Shown: positions 1 to 5,730 of the stretch, in pieces
Layout: each line of letters begins with the position of its first letter
Numbering within the stretch: position 1 is the first letter of the stretch
Assembly: GCA_030638785.1 (NCBI GenBank)
Contig: DAOWDY010000188.1
Location: 1 to 7,462, forward strand
Origin: Candidatus Thorarchaeota archaeon
GTDB lineage: Archaea; Asgardarchaeota; Thorarchaeia; Thorarchaeales; Thorarchaeaceae
Reading direction: 5' to 3'
Length of the DNA stretch: 7,462 nucleotides
Notes under the pieces: generated by a model
Database searches by the model: none
Seen by the model: only the letters and a program-made list of their open reading frames with translations
What the model was told of the DNA's origin: nothing
Program-made: the position numbers and the translations under genes

Positions 1-23
1 ATAGTTCCTACTGCTGACTCTGT

Positions 24-29
24 AAAAAA
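24..29 (-). terminator. Possible T-tract terminator after the Gly/Pro-tailed membrane protein gene
   Basis: Read on the minus strand, the 65 bases after the stop codon at 66-68 hold a run of six T (six A on the plus strand at 24-29). Archaeal RNA polymerase can terminate at T-rich tracts without a hairpin, and I see no convincing stem before this one. The tract is short, so this is a weak call. Nothing else in bases 1-65 looks like a gene. Confidence 0.25.
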
Positions 30-65
30 GCTGCAAATTACGATAAAGAGGTGAGGGAGGGGAGA

Positions 66-1061
66 TTAGTCCCCGCTCATGAGTGCCTTGAGGCGTTCCA
101 TCTCTGCAAGCATTTCGCTCTGGAGGGAACTCTTGCCACCTGCTGCTGGGGCTCCACTTGGAGCATCGGCTCCGGGAGCTCCACCCGGTGCGCCTCCGCT
201 AGGAGGTCCGCCGGGAGCTGCGCTGTCTGGAGGGTCACCACCTGGGGCTGTTCCTCCGGGAGGTCCACTGGGAGCTGCACCGCCTGGGGGTCCTCCGCTT
301 GGGGCTCCTCCACCGGGTGGGCCACCGCCTGGGGGTCCGCCTCCAGGAGCTGCTCCACCTGGAGGTCCTCCACTTGGAGCTCCGTTCGGAGCTGCTCCTC
401 CTGGAGGTCCACCTGCTTGGACACCAGCATCAGGTGCTGTGGCCACTGGTGTCTGGGTGTCAGCAGAACTGGGCATTCCCACACTGGTCGGTCCGACCGC
501 CTCGGTGTCATCCTCAATTTCAGTACCGGACATAGCAGCCATCTTTCGTAGATAGTCAGAACGTGCCTTATCGATAGCAGTGTCTGTGTCAACTATCTCC
601 TTGAGCTGCTCGTCCTTGGCCATTGCGGCTCTGACTGAATCAAGTCGTGTCTGATATGTAGTAGTGAACTTCTCCTTCATGGAGTCATCGATCTCGCCCT
701 GTTGGGCATAATAATCTGTGGCAGAGAGAGCCTGCTGGATTGCATTCTCTTCAATCTTCAGGAATACTAGTGCATCACTGGGGTTCTTGATGAACTTGAG
801 TTTCTTAGCGCCTGCCATACCAGCTGAAACATCACCAGTAGATGCAATGATTTTTTGGATACCTTCGGTGACATTGGCGCTACCTCCACCAGCTCTACGG
901 CCCCTGATGACCAGTCCAATAAGTATGAATACCATTGGTCCAAAAGTAAGTACAAAGAACCATGCTAGCGGCCCGAAGGGTATTGTAGGCCAGAAAGTTT
1001 CATAGAGAGGATAGAATAGGTCGTATATGAATTGGGTAATGCCGGTATAGGGGGTTTGCAT
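66..1061 (-). CDS. Membrane-anchored protein with helical domain and Gly/Pro/Ala-rich C-terminal tail, function unknown
   Basis: 331 residues; I do not recognise a characterised family. The N-terminus has an aromatic-rich segment (about 5-25) and then one clear hydrophobic helix (about 28-53) ending in RGRR. By the positive-inside rule the rest should be cytoplasmic. Residues about 60-180 are soluble and mostly helical. The stretch around 117-140 (YYAQQGEID followed by an F..Y..RL pattern) recalls the short helical repeats, SHOCT-like in style, found in many prokaryotic membrane proteins; that is a resemblance only. Residues about 210-309 are almost only G, P, A and S, with seven GPP triplets and one DPP. 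The protein ends in a short amphipathic helix (about 311-329). The ATG start is well placed, six bases after AGGTGA on the minus strand (1068-1073). The gene is divergent from the LURP-one gene. The frame is confirmed by the good start and the hydrophobic helix, although the tail DNA is open in other frames too. Confidence 0.85.
   Translation of the reverse strand: MQTPYTGITQFIYDLFYPLYETFWPTIPFGPLAWFFVLTFGPMVFILIGLVIRGRRAGGGSANVTEGIQKIIASTGDVSAGMAGAKKLKFIKNPSDALVFLKIEENAIQQALSATDYYAQQGEIDDSMKEKFTTTYQTRLDSVRAAMAKDEQLKEIVDTDTAIDKARSDYLRKMAAMSGTEIEDDTEAVGPTSVGMPSSADTQTPVATAPDAGVQAGGPPGGAAPNGAPSGGPPGGAAPGGGPPGGGPPGGGAPSGGPPGGAAPSGPPGGTAPGGDPPDSAAPGGPPSGGAPGGAPGADAPSGAPAAGGKSSLQSEMLAEMERLKALMSGD
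135..434 (-). repeat. Low-complexity coding repeat for the Gly/Pro/Ala tail
   Basis: About 300 bases of GC-rich, imperfectly repeated codons (GGA-GGT-CCT-CC-like units seen on the plus strand) encode residues about 210-309 of the membrane protein. The units vary in length and order (GGPPGG, GGAPSG, GGAAPG), so they do not form a uniform tandem array or a collagen-type Gly-X-Y phase. The bias keeps several other frames open on both strands, which creates false ORFs. Slippage or unequal recombination could vary the length between strains; this is inference. Confidence 0.8.
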
Positions 1062-1067
1062 CTGGTT

Positions 1068-1073
1068 TCACCT
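1068..1073 (-). promoter_or_regulatory. Strong Shine-Dalgarno site for the membrane-protein gene
   Basis: On the minus strand the sequence reads AGGTGA, complementary to the archaeal 16S rRNA 3' end. Six bases separate it from the ATG at 1061. It settles the start of the gene and implies a leadered transcript. Confidence 0.75.
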
Positions 1074-1146
1074 GTTAATATGCCATCACGGTCTACTGGT
1101 GCAATTCCGTGTGCGCTACTTAATCTTTCGTGTAGGCATATGAGTT

Positions 1147-1168
1147 TGTATGACACGTGTGTCATACA
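1147..1168. promoter_or_regulatory. Perfect inverted repeat in a divergent intergenic region, candidate operator
   Basis: TGTATGACA at 1147-1155 and its exact reverse complement at 1160-1168 flank the 4-base spacer CGTG, giving a 22-bp dyad. It also contains the smaller palindrome ACACGTGT at 1153-1160. It lies 85 bases upstream of the minus-strand membrane-protein start and 142 bases upstream of the LURP-one start, so it could serve either gene. A possible minus-strand TATA element (TCATATGC, complement of 1136-1143) lies right beside it. No T-tract follows, so a terminator is unlikely. The binding protein is unknown. Confidence 0.5.
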
Positions 1169-1267
1169 GATACAATGCCATAGGGATAGCGATTTCACTC
1201 ATCTTATGGACTTAAGACCTCTTAAACGTGTTCTCACCAAAAAAACCAAATGGTAGAACCCAAGTTT

Positions 1268-1277
1268 GCTTAAATTG
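1268..1277 (+). promoter_or_regulatory. Possible TATA element for the LURP-one gene
   Basis: TGCTTAAATT is AT-rich and lies about 25-30 bases before the GGTGAG ribosome-binding site, so transcription would start near 1298 with a very short leader. Other AT-rich stretches (around 1208-1230) compete, so this is tentative. Confidence 0.3.
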
Positions 1278-1299
1278 TTCTGTGCATACCTCTGTATAC

Positions 1300-1305
1300 G
1301 GTGAG
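1300..1305 (+). promoter_or_regulatory. Shine-Dalgarno site supporting a TTG start
   Basis: GGTGAG ends five bases before the TTG at 1311. An in-frame stop (TGA at 1302-1304) lies just upstream, and the next in-frame ATG falls about 35 codons inside the conserved domain. The TTG at 1311 is therefore the only reasonable start. Confidence 0.7.
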
Positions 1306-1310
1306 AATTA

Positions 1311-1853
1311 TTGACTCTATTTGATCAATCTATTGAATATTATGTACTCCATGAAAAGGCTTGGAAGTTCGGTGGCGGCGAGATATATGACCCACAGGGC
1401 AACAAGGTTGGCCTTATGAAACGAAAGCTCATCTCAATGCGAGCTGAGATTCGACTTGAGGAAGTCGATGAAACACCTGTATGTCTAATCCATAAGAAAC
1501 TGATGAGTGCTCGACCAATCTATGATGTAAAAACTCCAGATGGGGAACTGATTGGCAGGGGAAAGCGCCCTTTGATTGCATTCCGAGGCTCAGTGGATAT
1601 GTATGATGCTGATGATAATATGATTTACAAGGCTCAGGGTGGAGTTACCAAGTGGAATTTCAGGATTACAGACCCGAAAGACAAAAAGAAAGTCTATGCT
1701 GAAATCAAGAAGGCTGACAAGTGGCGTGATGTGTTTGCTCCTATGTTCAACTTCAAGGATCGCTATGTCATTCATATTCTGGATCCTGATGCTCCCCGCA
1801 TGATGCTTTTGGCATATGCCATCATCATTGACAATGTCTATCATGACAAGTAG
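1311..1853 (+). CDS. LURP-one-related (tubby C-terminal-like) family protein
   Basis: 180 residues, about the whole length of a LURP-one-related (LOR) domain. The family fold is a 12-strand beta-barrel around a central hydrophobic helix, shared with tubby and phospholipid scramblases; the prokaryotic members have no settled biochemical role. Features seen: W18 and the GGG at 21-23 leading into an IYD.QGN..G turn (25-34), RKLISMRAEI (38-47), KKLMSARPIYDV (62-73), FRGSVDMYD (91-99), YKAQGG (106-111) and WNFRI (115-119). The AEI.KADKW segment (130-138) follows. The hydrophobic C-terminal stretch 161-176 would be the core helix. There is no signal peptide or separate membrane anchor. The start is TTG with a good ribosome-binding site. 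The gene is monocistronic: a divergent gene lies upstream and a hairpin terminator follows. A lipid- or membrane-linked role is inferred from the fold only. Confidence 0.85.
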   Translation: MTLFDQSIEYYVLHEKAWKFGGGEIYDPQGNKVGLMKRKLISMRAEIRLEEVDETPVCLIHKKLMSARPIYDVKTPDGELIGRGKRPLIAFRGSVDMYDADDNMIYKAQGGVTKWNFRITDPKDKKKVYAEIKKADKWRDVFAPMFNFKDRYVIHILDPDAPRMMLLAYAIIIDNVYHDK

Positions 1854-1865
1854 AACTTTGATATG

Positions 1866-1900
1866 TGGAAGAGAGGTTCGCTCTCTTTCATTCTTTTTTT
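1866..1900 (+). terminator. Hairpin plus T-tract terminator after the LURP-one gene
   Basis: TGGAAGAGAG (1866-1875) pairs with CTCTCTTTCA (1881-1890) through ten base pairs, one of them G-U, around a 5-base loop. Seven T close the element at 1894-1900. It begins 12 bases after the stop codon. It looks like a bacterial intrinsic terminator; in archaea the T-tract alone may suffice. Confidence 0.7.
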
Positions 1901-2066
1901 GTTTAATTAATATCCATCATACTGTAATACAAGTACTACACTCTACTACTTGCTCGAATCTACAACCGCTCTTCATTCAAGAGATCTGATTGGATATCCA
2001 TTCACTAGATTTCTAAGTATCCCTAAGAGTTACCCTTAATTACTCTAGCAAGTATGTGAAGCTGAG
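1901..2066. other. Intergenic spacer upstream of PAN
   Basis: No gene is visible. It contains a 10-bp palindrome TGGATATCCA (1991-2000), a weak inverted repeat CAAGTA/TACTTG (1930-1952), and an AT-rich stretch CTTAATTACT (2035-2044). That stretch lies about 26 bases before the PAN start and could be its TATA element if the mRNA is leaderless or nearly so. There is no clear Shine-Dalgarno site before the GTG start, which fits that idea. Confidence 0.35.
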
Positions 2067-3272
2067 GTGCCTAAAATACCAGCAACAGATGTAAAGAAGG
2101 AAGGCTCAGTTGAAGATGAATCGTACAGTCAGAGCTACACAAGGCACCTTGAACGTAGGCTCAGAGCCCTTGAAACAGAGAAGCAGATTCTTCAGGCTGA
2201 GAGAGGTCGCTTGGAGAAAGAAACAACTACTCTACGAGCTGAACTTGAGAAACTCAGACAGAGTCCATTAATCACAGCCACCATCTCTGAGATGTTAGAA
2301 GATGGTAGGGCTATTGTCAAGAGCTCGACAGGTCCCAACTTCGTAGTTCATGTTTCGTCAAGTATAGCAAAAGAGAAACTTCAATCTGGTATGCGAGTGG
2401 CTCTGAATCAACGAAGCTTTGCAATCACCCAAGAACTACCACCTTCACGAGACCCTATGATTCGTGCCATGGAGATTGAAGAGGCTCCTGAGATTTCATA
2501 TACAGATATTGGAGGTCTGCAGGACCAGCTCAGAGAGATTCGTGAAACTGTGGAATTACCACTTGTGAGTCCTGAGTTGTTTGAAGAGGTTGGTATCGAA
2601 CCACCTAAAGGGGTGCTGCTCACAGGTCCTCCTGGAACCGGAAAGACCCTTTGTGCCAGAGCAGTAGCTCATGAAACCAATGCTACTTTCATCCGTGTTA
2701 TTGGTTCTGAGCTTGTACAGAAGTTCATTGGTGAAGGTGCACGTCTGGTCCGAGAGATATTCTTGATGGCCAAGGAGAAGGCTCCCGCCATTGTCTTTGT
2801 GGATGAGCTTGACGCTGTTGGTTCCCACAGACTGGACATTGCTACATCGGGAGACCGTGAGGTCCAGCGTACCCTCATGCAACTTCTTAGCGAACTTGAT
2901 GGTTTTGATACTAGGGGACAAGTCGCCATTATTGGAGCGACTAACAGACCTGACATCCTTGATCCAGCCCTCTTACGTCCTGGGCGGTTTGACCGAATCA
3001 TTGTGTTTCCAAGACCTGACCCAGAGAGCAGAAAAGAAATCTTCAAGATTCATACTAGAGGTATGAACATTGATTCCAATGTTGACTTTAGCATTCTTGT
3101 ATCATCTACAGGCGAGCTGACAGGGGCAGACATCAAGGCGATATGTACTGAGGCAGGTATGTTTGCAATCCGTGATAGACAGACCTGTGTCACCCAAAAT
3201 CACTTCCGCAAGGCGGTTTCCAAGGTTGAGGAAAGGGGTAAGGATACAACGCCCTCAGGTATCTACTGTTAG
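2067..3272 (+). CDS. pan: Proteasome-activating nucleotidase PAN (AAA+ regulatory ATPase)
   Basis: 401 residues, a normal length. PAN forms a cytoplasmic hexamer that unfolds substrates with ATP and threads them into the 20S proteasome; it is the archaeal counterpart of eukaryotic Rpt1-6. Domains in order: N-terminal coiled coil (about 18-65); the conserved proline at the coil/OB junction (P67), which in studied PANs sets the cis/trans pairing of coils; OB domain (about 67-125); AAA+ domain. Motifs: Walker A GPPGTGKT (187-194), pore loop KFIG (219-222), Walker B IVFVDE (242-247), second pore region SGDREVQ (261-267), and the second region of homology with arginine fingers R304 and R307. The last three residues, I-Y-C, form the HbYX motif that docks into the 20S alpha ring and opens the gate. 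Start is GTG at 2067; an in-frame stop at 2046-2048 allows no earlier one. taw2 follows 37 bases downstream. All catalytic residues are intact. Confidence 0.97.
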   Translation: MPKIPATDVKKEGSVEDESYSQSYTRHLERRLRALETEKQILQAERGRLEKETTTLRAELEKLRQSPLITATISEMLEDGRAIVKSSTGPNFVVHVSSSIAKEKLQSGMRVALNQRSFAITQELPPSRDPMIRAMEIEEAPEISYTDIGGLQDQLREIRETVELPLVSPELFEEVGIEPPKGVLLTGPPGTGKTLCARAVAHETNATFIRVIGSELVQKFIGEGARLVREIFLMAKEKAPAIVFVDELDAVGSHRLDIATSGDREVQRTLMQLLSELDGFDTRGQVAIIGATNRPDILDPALLRPGRFDRIIVFPRPDPESRKEIFKIHTRGMNIDSNVDFSILVSSTGELTGADIKAICTEAGMFAIRDRQTCVTQNHFRKAVSKVEERGKDTTPSGIYC

Positions 3273-3309
3273 GATTTTGGAATACATAAAATACATCTGT
3301 TGAGATACT

Positions 3310-4137
3310 ATGCAGTACAAAGAGTTTCTTAGGAGGGAGCTTGGTGAGGTCCTTCCTGATACTTTGTTACTCCCGAGAGGTTTTCATCTCGTAGGACATG
3401 TTGCCCTACTAACACTCAATTCCGAGTTATCTCAGTTCGATAAGCAGATTGGAGAGGCCACCCTGAAATATGACTCGAAGATTTATTCGGTGGCTGTTCG
3501 GGTTGGACCTACGGTGGGTATAATCCGACGACCAGCCTACAAACTTGTTGCTGGGGATACAGATACTTTGACAACCCATGTTGAGAACGAAGTTTCCTTT
3601 CGAATAGATCCTCTGAGATTGACCTTCTCTGGAGGAAATCGGAAGGAGCGAATATCTCTTCCACGGATGGTTCAATCTCACGAATACGTCGTTGACATGT
3701 TTGCATGTGTGGGTCAGTTTGGAATTCATATAGCAAAACAGGCTGGTGCAAGGGTCACTGCAATTGAGATTAATCCTGAGGCCTTCAAACTCCTTGAAGG
3801 AAATATCCAACTCAATGGAGTTCAGAACCACATGAATGCACTGTTTGGCGATTGCAGAGTAGTACATCCTGTCAATAGTGCTGATCGAGTTGTTATGGGA
3901 TATTTACATGATACAGTAGAATTTCTTCCTGCCGCCCTTGATATATTATCCTCTAATGGTGGTTGGATACATCTTCATGCAACAATCCCTGAGAAGGAAA
4001 CCAAGTCATATTGTAATACAATTAGTACAATTTCACATGATGATGGCTATCTTTCCGCTGTTCATGTGAGAAAGATAAAGCATTACTCACCGGGTATTGT
4101 GCACTATGTATTTGATATTGAACTCACCATAGAGTAA
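3310..4137 (+). CDS. taw2: tRNA-Phe 4-demethylwyosine(37)-C7 aminocarboxypropyltransferase (Taw2/TYW2)
   Basis: 275 residues, close to the archaeal Taw2 length. The enzyme moves the 3-amino-3-carboxypropyl group of S-adenosylmethionine onto 4-demethylwyosine at G37 of tRNA-Phe, the step after Trm5 and Taw1, and so helps hold the reading frame. N-terminal region (1-115) has RRPAYKLVAGDTDT (73-86), the HVEN segment (90-93) and the FSGGNRKER segment (106-114), as in the family. The Rossmann part has motif I DMFACVGQF (129-137), AIEINP (151-156), DCR (181-183) and ADRVVMGY (191-198). The MGY, the HATIPEKE (223-230) and the KIKHYSPGI (255-263) match Taw2 of Pyrococcus as I remember it, and there is no NLP motif of Trm5; this decides Taw2 over m1G37 methyltransferase. 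Odd point: C132 stands where the family usually has glycine (FAG.G). It starts 37 bases after pan and is probably cotranscribed with it. Confidence 0.87.
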   Translation: MQYKEFLRRELGEVLPDTLLLPRGFHLVGHVALLTLNSELSQFDKQIGEATLKYDSKIYSVAVRVGPTVGIIRRPAYKLVAGDTDTLTTHVENEVSFRIDPLRLTFSGGNRKERISLPRMVQSHEYVVDMFACVGQFGIHIAKQAGARVTAIEINPEAFKLLEGNIQLNGVQNHMNALFGDCRVVHPVNSADRVVMGYLHDTVEFLPAALDILSSNGGWIHLHATIPEKETKSYCNTISTISHDDGYLSAVHVRKIKHYSPGIVHYVFDIELTIE

Positions 4138-4160
4138 AATTCCGTCGGAAGCATAATCGT

Positions 4161-4168
4161 TTTATCTA
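4161..4168 (+). promoter_or_regulatory. Candidate TATA element for the NAC gene
   Basis: TTTATCTA lies about 36 bases before the NAC ATG, so initiation near 4188-4190 would leave a very short leader carrying the GAGG ribosome-binding site (4190-4193, seven bases before the ATG). A small palindrome TTCCG-T-CGGAA (4140-4150) sits just upstream. A separate promoter would let NAC be made at a higher level than PAN and Taw2; this is inference. Confidence 0.4.
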
Positions 4169-4200
4169 GTATACAAGGTACTACACAACGAGGATGTACA

Positions 4201-4584
4201 ATGGGATTCCGAGGACTATCACCCAAACAGATGGCACGAATGATGAAAAAGATGGGCGTTGAACAATCGGACCTCAAAGGGGTCAAAGAGGTGGTAATCC
4301 GTTTCGAAGATAAGGAATGGCTTATTTCTAATCCACAAGTTGGTTTGATTAAACAGGCAGGTAGTGAGTCCTATCAAGTTTCTGGAGCTAAGACTGAAAG
4401 AGCGTTGACTATAGGCGCTTCAGTAGAAGGAAAATCAGTCCCTGAGCCTGAAATAGAGATTCCAATCGAAGATGCAGCTCTTGTAGCAGCACAAACTGGA
4501 GTTGATATTGAAACAGCAACTCAGGCTCTTAAAGACACTAAAGGTGATCTTGCTGCTGCTATTCTGAAACTCAGACAGAACTAA
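4201..4584 (+). CDS. nac: Nascent polypeptide-associated complex protein (archaeal NAC)
   Basis: 127 residues, typical of archaeal NAC, which forms a homodimer near the ribosomal exit tunnel and contacts emerging chains; it corresponds to eukaryotic NAC alpha. The N-terminus is rich in Met and Lys (QMARMMKKMG, 10-19), as expected for ribosome contact. The NAC beta-barrel region follows (about 28-72: VVIRFEDKEW, then NPQV, then YQVSG). A linker rich in Pro and Glu (78-90) leads to a UBA domain (about 90-126) with the AAQTGVDIETATQAL and GDLAAAILKL helices. ATG start with GAGG seven bases upstream. It is the third plus-strand gene after pan and taw2 (63-base gap) and ends 5 bases from the stop of the convergent atpD gene. 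Confidence 0.95.
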   Translation: MGFRGLSPKQMARMMKKMGVEQSDLKGVKEVVIRFEDKEWLISNPQVGLIKQAGSESYQVSGAKTERALTIGASVEGKSVPEPEIEIPIEDAALVAAQTGVDIETATQALKDTKGDLAAAILKLRQN

Positions 4585-4589
4585 GGTGA

Positions 4590-5219
4590 CTATTCAGCAT
4601 CCATTCGATCCCGTATTATCTTAAGTCGAATGAAATCCTCGCGCTCACGTTCTTCTAGAGCAAGCTTAACAAAACGGGCGGTTGCATCAAGACGAGGGAT
4701 TACCACGGTTTCCAAAGCAGATACTCTGCGTTTGGTTCTCTCAATCTCAAGTGCTAGTCTCTTGACAGTAGACTCAATCTCAGCCAATCGAACGAGGGAT
4801 TTTAGTGCTTCTCTGAATTTGATGCTCATAGTATCAAGCCGGGCACTTGAGTCGGGTAATGAATAGGGAAGCTCTGGTACGTGTTGTTCTACTGATAGAA
4901 CTGGGACTCGTACACCCATCATAGATCGAGTTGCAATACTGATGTCAGTCTGTACTTTACTAGCATATGCAAACTCAATAACTCGTGCTGGACCCATAAT
5001 CATCTTTGCTTGAGTCAGGCTGGAGAAGGCCTCAGAAAGAGCATCCTCTACAGCTTGCCGCGCCTCTTTGATTTCGGCAATACTGTTGAAAAATTCCATG
5101 ATTAGTGAATCACGTTTTTCCTTGAGGAGAATGTGACCCCGTTCTGCCAGACGCATTCTGTTCTTTAGTCGAAGAAGTTCCATTCTTGTTGTTTTAGTGC
5201 CTGTCAGAACTTTGCTCAT
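4590..5219 (-). CDS. atpD: A-type (V/A-type) ATP synthase subunit D
   Basis: 209 residues, the usual length. Subunit D is the long coiled-coil part of the central rotor stalk, linking the A3B3 head to subunit F and the membrane ring. The family signature is clear near the N-terminus (TRMELLRLKNRMRLA, then GHILLKEKRDSL, residues about 11-39). The C-terminal helix shows ERTKRRVSALE and the IPRLDATARFVKLALEERERED pattern (about 160-197). The middle (about 85-125) is the less conserved tip. I chose ATG at 5219 (MSKVLTG), as in homologues; a GTG at 5228 would add three residues and cannot be excluded. No other ATP synthase subunit lies within the window, whereas archaeal D genes usually sit at the end of the atp operon. 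The upstream neighbour on the same strand, 89 bases away, is a small three-helix membrane protein. Confidence 0.95.
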   Translation of the reverse strand: MSKVLTGTKTTRMELLRLKNRMRLAERGHILLKEKRDSLIMEFFNSIAEIKEARQAVEDALSEAFSSLTQAKMIMGPARVIEFAYASKVQTDISIATRSMMGVRVPVLSVEQHVPELPYSLPDSSARLDTMSIKFREALKSLVRLAEIESTVKRLALEIERTKRRVSALETVVIPRLDATARFVKLALEEREREDFIRLKIIRDRMDAE

Positions 5220-5308
5220 TATGGTCACTTCGCTCTCAGTTTGTATACTTGAAGCATATGCAGCGGCTCAGTCACCCCATTAATTCCTAAAACTCTTGTG
5301 TTGGGTGA
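5220..5308. other. Spacer between the three-helix protein gene and atpD
   Basis: A short gap on the shared minus-strand path. It contains the 8-bp palindrome GCATATGC (about 5254-5261), which might be the core of an atpD promoter, about 35-40 bases before the start. No terminator hairpin is evident, so read-through from the upstream gene into atpD is also possible. Confidence 0.25.
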
Positions 5309-5587
5309 TTATGCGAGAGTAAAGGTAAGTGCACCCACAACAACTCCGAATATACATATAATCAACCATTCACGGACGTACTTCTCCACTCGCTGGGGTT
5401 TGTCATTGATTTGTCCAGTTGTTATCAGAGTCATCGCTGAGATAAACAGAAAGGCGAAGGGGAGGGATGCTGTTGTATTATCAAGAGGTGCATCGGCAAT
5501 GAATATGATTCCGGCAAGAAGACCGAAAATCAAGAAGCTAAGTATCATCAGAGAGTTCAAGATTCTTTGAATCCTGTTTACATCCAT
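5309..5587 (-). CDS. Small three-helix membrane protein, function unknown
   Basis: 92 residues with three hydrophobic segments (about 11-31, 42-58 and 73-92). The N-terminus is basic (MDVNRIQR), the first loop carries two Asp and no basic residue (31-40), and the second loop is basic (KPQRVEKYVRE, 63-73). The positive-inside rule gives N-in, C-out. ATG start with GGAG ten bases upstream supports a real gene, as do the amino-acid pattern and the absence of a longer competing frame. The topology (three helices, N-in/C-out, AG-I in helix one, aromatic/basic loop before helix three) is like EMC6/Rab5-interacting-type small proteins, but I cannot show homology by eye. It precedes atpD on the same strand and is divergent from the AAA+/RHH pair. 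A role in ATP synthase assembly is only a guess from position. Confidence 0.7.
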   Translation of the reverse strand: MDVNRIQRILNSLMILSFLIFGLLAGIIFIADAPLDNTTASLPFAFLFISAMTLITTGQINDKPQRVEKYVREWLIICIFGVVVGALTFTLA

Positions 5588-5712
5588 TATTGATATTCTC
5601 CTAGTGTGTAGACCAGACTACAGTGACTGCTCTCGAATCACACCACTTCATTCGATTCAAAAAGGTTGTGTATTGGAAGACTTGGCGCGATACGCAGAAA
5701 TCTCTCACAATC

Positions 5713-5719
5713 TTTATCT
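5713..5719 (+). promoter_or_regulatory. Candidate TATA element for the AAA+/RHH operon
   Basis: TTTATCT is the same core as the one before NAC (4161-4167). It would place initiation at about 5740 and a leader of some 40 bases before the preferred ATG at 5781. No experimental support. Confidence 0.35.
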
Positions 5720-5730
5720 GGAAATGCTAC

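Noticed and set aside
51..592. Long open frames on both strands across the Gly/Pro region (51-551, 79-555 plus; 77-592 minus)
   Set aside because: They arise because the biased repeat DNA avoids stops in several frames. They lack homology-like patterns and good ribosome-binding sites, and the 66-1061 minus frame has a clear start and a membrane helix.
965..1256. Open frames in the divergent intergenic region (965-1198 minus, 1032-1256 plus)
   Set aside because: Both overlap the membrane-protein gene and its ribosome-binding site, and their composition shows no domain-like pattern.
1930..2000. Inverted repeat CAAGTA/TACTTG and palindrome TGGATATCCA as operators of pan
   Set aside because: Short or with a long spacer, and too far from the likely start; expected by chance in AT-rich DNA.
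2408..3867. Antisense frames under pan and taw2
   Set aside because: The sense frames carry complete family motifs; the antisense products are shadows.
3310..4137. Trm5 (m1G37 methyltransferase) as identity of this gene
   Set aside because: The MGY at 196-198 replaces the NLP motif of Trm5, and the HATIPEKE and KIKHYSPGI segments are Taw2 features.
4140..4150. TTCCG-T-CGGAA as a terminator after taw2
   Set aside because: A one-base loop cannot form a hairpin and no T-tract follows. It might be a DNA-level palindrome, but it is too short to claim.
5607..5659. TGTAG/CTACA pair and near-repeats TCGAATCA/TCGATTCA before the three-helix gene; possible replication origin beside a Cdc6-like gene
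   Set aside because: The repeats are short and imperfect. I see no ORB-like element or long AT-rich unwinding region in 5588-5780, so an origin is not supported.
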